DNA from: Streptomyces deccanensis
Lineage (GTDB): Bacteria; Actinomycetota; Actinomycetes; Streptomycetales; Streptomycetaceae
Assembly: GCF_022385335.1 (NCBI RefSeq)
Contig: NZ_CP092431.1
Coordinates: forward strand, 8,122,001-8,186,000
Length of the DNA stretch: 64,000 nucleotides
Direction of reading: 5' to 3'
Shown here: positions 58,330-64,000 of the stretch, piece by piece
Numbering within the stretch: the stretch's first letter is position 1
Layout of the letters: each line of letters opens with the position of its first letter
The notes under the pieces: model-generated
Seen by the model: only the letters and a program-made list of their open reading frames with translations
Told to the model about the DNA's origin: nothing
Database searches by the model: none
Made by a program: the position numbers and the translations under genes

Positions 58330-60012
58330 TCAGCTCATGCGCAGGGCCAGGAAGAAGTCCAGCTTGTCCTCCAGTCGGGAGAGGTCCCGGCCCGTCAACT
58401 GCTCGATGCGGCCCACCCGGTACCGCAGCGTGTTGACGTGCAGATGGAGGCGGGCGGCGCAGCGCGTCCAGGAGCCGTCGCACTCCAGGAACGCCTCCAG
58501 GGTGGGGATCAGCTCGGCGCGGTGCCGACGGTCGTAGTCGCGCAGCGGGTCCAGGAGCCGGGCCGTGAAGGCGCGGCGCACGTCGTCGGGGACGAAGGGG
58601 AGCAGCAGGACGTGCGAGGCCAGCTCCTGGTGCCCGGCCGCGCACACCCGGCCGGAGCGCGCCGCCGCCACCCGCCGGGCGTGCCGGGCCTCCTCCAGGG
58701 CGCCGCGCAGCCCCTCGGCGGAGTGCACGGCCGCGCTGACGCCCAGGGTGAGCCGTCCGTCGTCGTCGAGGCCGGCGCTCAGCGGGCCGCGTACGGCCGT
58801 GAGGAGGGCGTCGGCGTGGATGCCGGACTCGGAGCCGTCGTGCTCGGAGGAGACCGCAGGGAGGGGGACCAGGGCGATGGCCTCCTCACCCGTGTGGGCG
58901 ACGGCGATGCGGTCGGAGGGCTCGGGGCCCGTGGACAGGGGATCGACGAGAATTTCCTCCAGGAGCGCCTGGGTGACCGGACCGCTGTCGACCTCGCCGC
59001 CCTCCCACTCGACCCGGGCCACGACGACCTGCCAGTGCGGTGCCGCACCGAGGCCCGGCAGCAGCACCGGCGCGGCCACCCGCAGCCGGGCCGCGATCTC
59101 GGCCGGGGCCGCCCCCGCCTGCACCAGCTCCAGGACCTCCTGCGCGAGCCGGCGCCGTACCGTACGGGCCGCGTCGCGGCGGTCGCGCTCGACCGCGATC
59201 AGCTGGGTGACGCCGTGCAGCAGGTCGAGCCGTTCGGCGGGCCAGTCGCCGGCATCGGCCTCGACCGCGAGAAGCCAGTCCGACAGCAGGGTCTCGCGCA
59301 CGTCGCGGGGGGCGCCGCCGGAGTCCGGGTCCCGGCCCACGCCGCCGATCGGGAACAGCGAGTACGTGGTGGTGCCGACGGCCACGCGGTGCGGTCCGCG
59401 CCGCCCGGTCCGCGTCGCCGCCAGGTGCTCGGCGGACAGCCGTGCGCGCAGCTCGGCGGGGAGCGCCGGTCCGGCGCCCTTGGGGCCCGCGACGAGCCGG
59501 CCTGCGGGGGAGAGCACCCAGGCGCGCAGGTCCAGGTCGGAGCCGAGCAGGTCCAGGACGACGTCCGGGCCGCCGCCCGCCGGGCCCGAGGTCATCATCC
59601 GGCGGTGCCGGTCCACCACGGCCGCCAGGTCCCCGGCGCGCTCGCCGGAGACCTGCCGTACGACGTGCTCGGTGATGGTTGCGAAGGCCACCGACTCGTT
59701 GACCGCGAAGAGCGGCAGCCGATGGCGGGCGCAGGCCACGACGAGGTCCTCGGGGACGTCGCCCAGCTCGGCCTCCCCGGCGGCCAGCGCGGTGACCCCG
59801 GCGGCGACCAGGAGCCGTACGAAGGGCTCGGAGTCGGCGGCGTCGCGGCGCCAGGCGAGGCCCGTGAGCACCAGCTCGCCGCCGGAGAGGTAGCGGCTGG
59901 GGTCTCTGAGGTCGGTGGTCATCACACCGCGCACGGTGCGGTCCAGCTCGTCCCCGCCGCCGAGCAGCCGCAGACCCAGCGCGTCCGTGTCCAGCAGTGC
60001 GCGCAGGCGCAT
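58330..60012 (-). CDS. PucR-family transcriptional regulator
   Basis: Regulator of 560 residues with the PucR layout: an N-terminal PucR sensor domain (about 5-125, VRGVMTTDLRDPSRYLSGGELVLTG, in outline), a GGDEF-related middle domain (about 290-430) and a C-terminal helix-turn-helix (ARLHLHVNTLRYRVGRIEQLTG, about 525-546) that is the family hallmark. The start is at 60012. It lies divergent from the molybdenum hydroxylase operon. PucR in Bacillus controls purine use, which fits a role in regulating the xanthine dehydrogenase-type genes next to it. Confidence 0.94.
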   Translation of the reverse strand: MRLRALLDTDALGLRLLGGGDELDRTVRGVMTTDLRDPSRYLSGGELVLTGLAWRRDAADSEPFVRLLVAAGVTALAAGEAELGDVPEDLVVACARHRLPLFAVNESVAFATITEHVVRQVSGERAGDLAAVVDRHRRMMTSGPAGGGPDVVLDLLGSDLDLRAWVLSPAGRLVAGPKGAGPALPAELRARLSAEHLAATRTGRRGPHRVAVGTTTYSLFPIGGVGRDPDSGGAPRDVRETLLSDWLLAVEADAGDWPAERLDLLHGVTQLIAVERDRRDAARTVRRRLAQEVLELVQAGAAPAEIAARLRVAAPVLLPGLGAAPHWQVVVARVEWEGGEVDSGPVTQALLEEILVDPLSTGPEPSDRIAVAHTGEEAIALVPLPAVSSEHDGSESGIHADALLTAVRGPLSAGLDDDGRLTLGVSAAVHSAEGLRGALEEARHARRVAAARSGRVCAAGHQELASHVLLLPFVPDDVRRAFTARLLDPLRDYDRRHRAELIPTLEAFLECDGSWTRCAARLHLHVNTLRYRVGRIEQLTGRDLSRLEDKLDFFLALRMS

Positions 60013-60074
60013 TCTCGTCGCCGCCGTTCCTGTGTCGAGAACAAGGATGTTTCCAGGGGAATACCAAGAGGTTG

Positions 60075-60087
60075 CAGAGGGCCTCTG
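60075..60087. promoter_or_regulatory. CAGAGG-G-CCTCTG palindrome between pucR and the xdh operon
   Basis: A perfect 6-bp inverted repeat around one base lies 63 bp from the pucR start in a 263-bp divergent gap. It is a candidate binding site for PucR or another regulator of both transcripts. No clean -35/-10 pair is seen in the rest of the gap. Confidence 0.4.
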
Positions 60088-60275
60088 TTCATACGAATCT
60101 ACAAGATGCGGGCCCTGGCCAGCCAACTCCTTCATGTTTTCCGTGACTGACCGGGGTGCGGGAGGGCGCTGTGTACTGAGGTCCGGAACACGTGAACAGC
60201 ACATGAACGAGCCGGGCCCGCCGCACACGATCTGGCTTGAACAGAACGATCCGAGACGAAGAAGAGAGCCGGTCC

Positions 60276-61165
60276 ATGGACTTCCTTCGCCCCGCCAGCT
60301 GGGAGGAGGCGCTCGCCGCGAAGGCCGAGCACCCCACCGCTGTGCCGATCGCCGGCGGCACCGACGTGATGGTCGAGATCAACTTCGACCACCGTCGGCC
60401 CGAGTATCTGCTCGACCTGAACCGCGTCGGCGAACTCTCCGAGTGGGAGGTCGGCGAGGAGACGGTCCGCCTCGGCGCGTCCGTGCCGTACACGCGGATC
60501 ATGGAGAACCTCCGCACCGAGCTGCCCGGCCTCGCCCTGGCCTCGCACACGGTCGCCTCCCCGCAGATCCGCAACCGAGGCGGCGTCGGCGGCAACCTCG
60601 GCACCGCCTCCCCGGCCGGCGACGCCCACCCGGCCCTCCTCGCGGCGGGCGCCCAGGTCGAGGCCGAGTCCGTACGGGGCTCCCGGCTCATCCCCATCGA
60701 CGACTTCTACACCGGCGTCAAGCGCAACGCCCTCGCACCGGACGAGCTGATCCGCGCGGTGCACATCGACAAGGCCGACGGACCGCAGCAGTACTCCAAG
60801 GTCGGCACCCGCAACGCCATGGTCATCGCCGTCTGCGCCTTCGGACTGGCCCTGCACCCGTCCACCCGCACCGTCCGCACCGGCATCGGCTCGGCCGCGC
60901 CCACACCCGTCCGGGCCAAGGCCGCCGAGGAGTTCCTGAACGCGGCGCTCGACGAGGGCGGCTTCTGGGACAACGGCCGGATCATCACCCCGTCGGTCGC
61001 CAAGCAGTTCGCGGACCTGTGCGCCGGCGCCTGCAACCCCATCGACGACGTACGCGGCACCGCGAGCTACCGCCGTCACGCGGTCGGCGTCATGGCCCGT
61101 CGCACGCTCATGTGGACCTGGGAGTCCTACCGCGGCACCGCCGCCCACACGGAGGGAGTCGCGTA

Positions 61166-61166
<1 letters not shown>
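60276..61166 (+). CDS. Xanthine dehydrogenase-type FAD subunit
   Basis: Medium subunit of a molybdenum hydroxylase, 296 residues, carrying FAD between the iron-sulfur and molybdenum subunits. The FAD-binding motifs IAGGTDVMVEIN and QIRNRGGVGGNLGTASPAGD are both present, and the C-terminal CO_deh_flav_C domain follows. The ATG at 60276 has a GAAGAGAG box. The stop overlaps the start of the 2Fe-2S subunit by one base, so translation is coupled. Confidence 0.93.
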
Positions 61167-61768
<602 letters not shown>

Positions 61769-61770
61769 CC

Positions 61771-64000
61771 ATGGGAACCACCGGCCTGCCCACCACCCTC
61801 ACCCAGGGCTCCCGCACCAAGGGCGGCATCGGCGAGTCCACGCTCCGCCCGGACGGCACCCTCAAGGTCACCGGCGAGTTCGCGTACTCCTCCGACATGT
61901 GGCACGAGGACATGCTCTGGGGCCAGATCCTGCGCTCCACCGTGGCCCACGCCGAGATCGTCTCCATCGACACCGCCGAGGCCCTCGCCACCCCCGGCGT
62001 GTACGCCGTGATGACGTACGACGACCTCCCGACCGACGTACGCAACTACGGCCTGGAGATCCAGGACACCCCGGTCCTCGCCCACGGCAAGGTCCGCCAC
62101 CACGGCGAGCCCGTCGCGATCGTCGCCGCCGACCACCCGGAGACCGCCCGCCGCGCCGCCGCCAAGATCAAGGTGGAGTACCGCGAACTGCCGGTCGTCA
62201 CCGACGAGGCCTCCGCGACCGCGCCGGACGCCGTCCTCGTCCACGAGGGCCGCGACGACCACCACGTCGCCCATGTCGCGCACCCGAACATCGTGCACCG
62301 CCAGCCGATCATCCGCGGCGACGTGGCGGAGGCACGCAAGCGCGCCGACGTGATCGTGGAGGGCGAGTACGTCTTCGGCATGCAGGACCAGGCCTTCCTG
62401 GGCCCCGAGTCCGGCCTCGCCGTGCCCGCCGAGGACGGCGGCGTCGACCTCTACATCGCCACCCAGTGGCTCCACTCCGACCTGCGCCAGATCGCGCCCG
62501 TGCTCGGCCTGCCCGAGGACAAGGTCCGGATGACGCTCGCCGGGGTCGGCGGTGCCTTCGGCGGCCGCGAGGACCTGTCGATGCAGATCCACGCCTGCCT
62601 GCTGGCCCTGCGCACCGGCAAGCCCGTGAAGATCGTCTACAACCGTTTCGAGTCCTTCTTCGGGCACGTCCACCGCCACCCCGCCAAGCTGTACTACGAG
62701 CACGGGGCGACACGCGACGGCAAGCTCACGCACCTCAAGGCCCGCATCGTCCTGGACGGCGGCGCCTACGCCTCCGCCTCCCCGGCCGTCGTCGGCAACG
62801 CCGCCTCGCTCGGCGCGGGCCCGTACGTCATCGAGGACGTCGACATCGAGGCCCTCGCCCTCTACACCAACAACCCGCCCTGCGGGGCGATGCGCGGCTT
62901 CGGCGCGGTCCAGGCGTGCTTCGCGTACGAGGCGCAGATGGACAAGCTGGCGGCGAAGCTCGGCATGGACCCGGTGGAGCTGCGGCAGATCAACGCCATG
63001 GAGCAGGGCACCCTGCTGCCCACCGGCCAGGCCGTCGACTCCCCGGCCCCGGTCGCCGAACTCCTGCGCCGCGTCAAGGCGATGCCCCTGCCGCCCGAGC
63101 AGCAGTGGCTCGCGGCGGGCGAGGCGGCCGACGTACGACAGCTGCCGGGCGGCCTCTCCAACACCACGCACGGCGAGGGCGTCGTCCGGGGCGTCGGCTA
63201 CGCGGTCGGCATCAAGAACGTCGGCTTCTCCGAGGGCTTCGACGACTACTCGACCGCCCGTGTCCGGATGGAGGTCGTCGGCGGCGAACCCGTCGCCACC
63301 GTCCACACGGCCATGGCGGAGGTCGGCCAGGGCGGCATCACCGTCCACGCGCAGATCGCCCGCACGGAGCTGGGCGTCGCCCAGGTGACCATCAACCCCG
63401 CCGACACGCAGGTGGGTTCGGCCGGCTCGACCTCCGCGTCCCGCCAGACGTACGTCACGGGCGGCGCCGTCAGGAACAGCTGCGAGCTGGTCCGCGAGAA
63501 GGTGCTGGAGCTGGGCCGCCGCAAGTTCGGCACGTACCACCCCGCCTGGGCCACGGCCGAGTTGCTGCTGGAGGGCGGCAAGGTCGTCACCGACGGCGGT
63601 GAGGTCCTGGCCGACCTGGTGGACGTCCTCGGGGACGAGGCCGTCGAGGTCGAGGCGGAGTGGCGGCACCGGCCGACCGAGCCGTTCGATCTGCGGACCG
63701 GGCAGGGCTTCGGCCATGTCCAGTACTCCTTCGCCGCGCACCGGGCGGTCGTCGAGGTCGACACCGAGCTGGGCATGGTGAAGGTCGTCGAACTGGCCTG
63801 TGCGCAGGACGTCGGCAAGGCGCTCAACCCGCTGTCCGTGGTGGGCCAGATCCAGGGCGGTACGACCCAGGGGCTGGGCATCGCGGTGATGGAGGAGATC
63901 GTCGTCGACCCGAAGACCGCGAAGGTGCGCAATCCGTCCTTCACGGACTACCTCATCCCCACGATCCTCGACACGCCGACCATCCCCGTCGACGTGCTCG
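61771..64000 (+). CDS. Xanthine dehydrogenase-type molybdopterin subunit (partial)
   Basis: Catalytic large subunit, cut by the window end; 743 residues are visible and the stop is not. The Mo-cofactor motifs AGVGGAFGGRED, GAMRGFGAVQ and the VGQGG segment of MAEVGQGGITVHAQ are present. The expected catalytic Glu near the C-terminus (G-x-G-E type) lies beyond the edge. The active-site loop of CO dehydrogenases is absent, so a purine or related hydroxylase is favoured. The PucR regulator supports xanthine/hypoxanthine as substrate, which remains an inference. Confidence 0.93.
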   Translation, partial: MGTTGLPTTLTQGSRTKGGIGESTLRPDGTLKVTGEFAYSSDMWHEDMLWGQILRSTVAHAEIVSIDTAEALATPGVYAVMTYDDLPTDVRNYGLEIQDTPVLAHGKVRHHGEPVAIVAADHPETARRAAAKIKVEYRELPVVTDEASATAPDAVLVHEGRDDHHVAHVAHPNIVHRQPIIRGDVAEARKRADVIVEGEYVFGMQDQAFLGPESGLAVPAEDGGVDLYIATQWLHSDLRQIAPVLGLPEDKVRMTLAGVGGAFGGREDLSMQIHACLLALRTGKPVKIVYNRFESFFGHVHRHPAKLYYEHGATRDGKLTHLKARIVLDGGAYASASPAVVGNAASLGAGPYVIEDVDIEALALYTNNPPCGAMRGFGAVQACFAYEAQMDKLAAKLGMDPVELRQINAMEQGTLLPTGQAVDSPAPVAELLRRVKAMPLPPEQQWLAAGEAADVRQLPGGLSNTTHGEGVVRGVGYAVGIKNVGFSEGFDDYSTARVRMEVVGGEPVATVHTAMAEVGQGGITVHAQIARTELGVAQVTINPADTQVGSAGSTSASRQTYVTGGAVRNSCELVREKVLELGRRKFGTYHPAWATAELLLEGGKVVTDGGEVLADLVDVLGDEAVEVEAEWRHRPTEPFDLRTGQGFGHVQYSFAAHRAVVEVDTELGMVKVVELACAQDVGKALNPLSVVGQIQGGTTQGLGIAVMEEIVVDPKTAKVRNPSFTDYLIPTILDTPTIPVDVL

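Overview
The window is typical Streptomyces chromosome. GC content is very high with GC-rich third codon positions, there are many Tat/Sec-exported carbohydrate-active enzymes, aldO closely resembles the S. coelicolor enzyme as I remember it, promoters are of the TTGACN-17/18-TANNNT type, and GC-rich hairpins of a dispersed family sit between genes. I see no rRNA, tRNA, CRISPR array, transposase or phage gene. The right edge cuts a molybdenum hydroxylase gene.

Layout. 1-2.7 kb: DUF4097 protein plus a DrrAB-type ABC exporter, behind a leader with repeated AACGCAAC boxes. 2.8-8.1 kb: a LacI regulator with its own operator, homocysteine S-methyltransferase divergent from an APC permease, a secreted I36-type inhibitor and an ArsR-like regulator. 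8.1-19.3 kb: a plant cell-wall polysaccharide island with a surface beta-helix protein, two GH43 enzymes (arabinan and beta-1,3-galactan types), a PL4 rhamnogalacturonan lyase, an SGNH acetylesterase, a DUF2264 protein and a secreted protein of unknown function. 19.3-26.5 kb: MmyB-type regulator and aldehyde dehydrogenase, TetR regulator, secreted EEP phosphodiesterase with a jacalin-like tail, and a His-rich PHP metallo-protein coupled to a small unknown gene. 26.5-36.7 kb: a sugar ABC importer operon ending in GH2 beta-galactosidase, a ROK regulator, alditol oxidase and a 2-hydroxyacid dehydrogenase. 36.8-45.2 kb: a small secreted protein, a 1491-residue modular secreted protein, a radical SAM protein and a membrane protein combining sigma-factor-like, zinc-finger and cellulose-binding modules. 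45.2-50.3 kb: rsgA behind a small ORF, Ada/AlkA-Ogt alkylation repair, DUF456 and a LuxR-type regulator. 50.7-58.2 kb: PP2C-like protein, HATPase kinase, DUF2637 membrane protein, an FhuF-like reductase under an iron box, GntR and a helical-repeat protein. 58.3-64 kb: PucR regulator divergent from a three-subunit molybdenum hydroxylase (xdhBCA order), probably purine catabolism.

How the genes fit together. The enzymes of 8-19 kb would attack pectin rhamnogalacturonan-I and its arabinan and arabinogalactan side chains outside the cell. The importer/GH2 operon would take up and cleave the released galactosides. GAAAG/CTTTC palindromes near several of these promoters suggest LacI-type co-regulation, and a 19-bp near-repeat links the importer operon to the ROK gene. 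The most unusual objects are the sigma-like/zinc-finger/TM/CBM2 protein, the large modular protein with an unassigned catalytic core and its nested palindromes, an AlkA domain that appears to lack its catalytic segment, a PP2C domain that appears to lack its metal ligands, and the small ORF ahead of rsgA.
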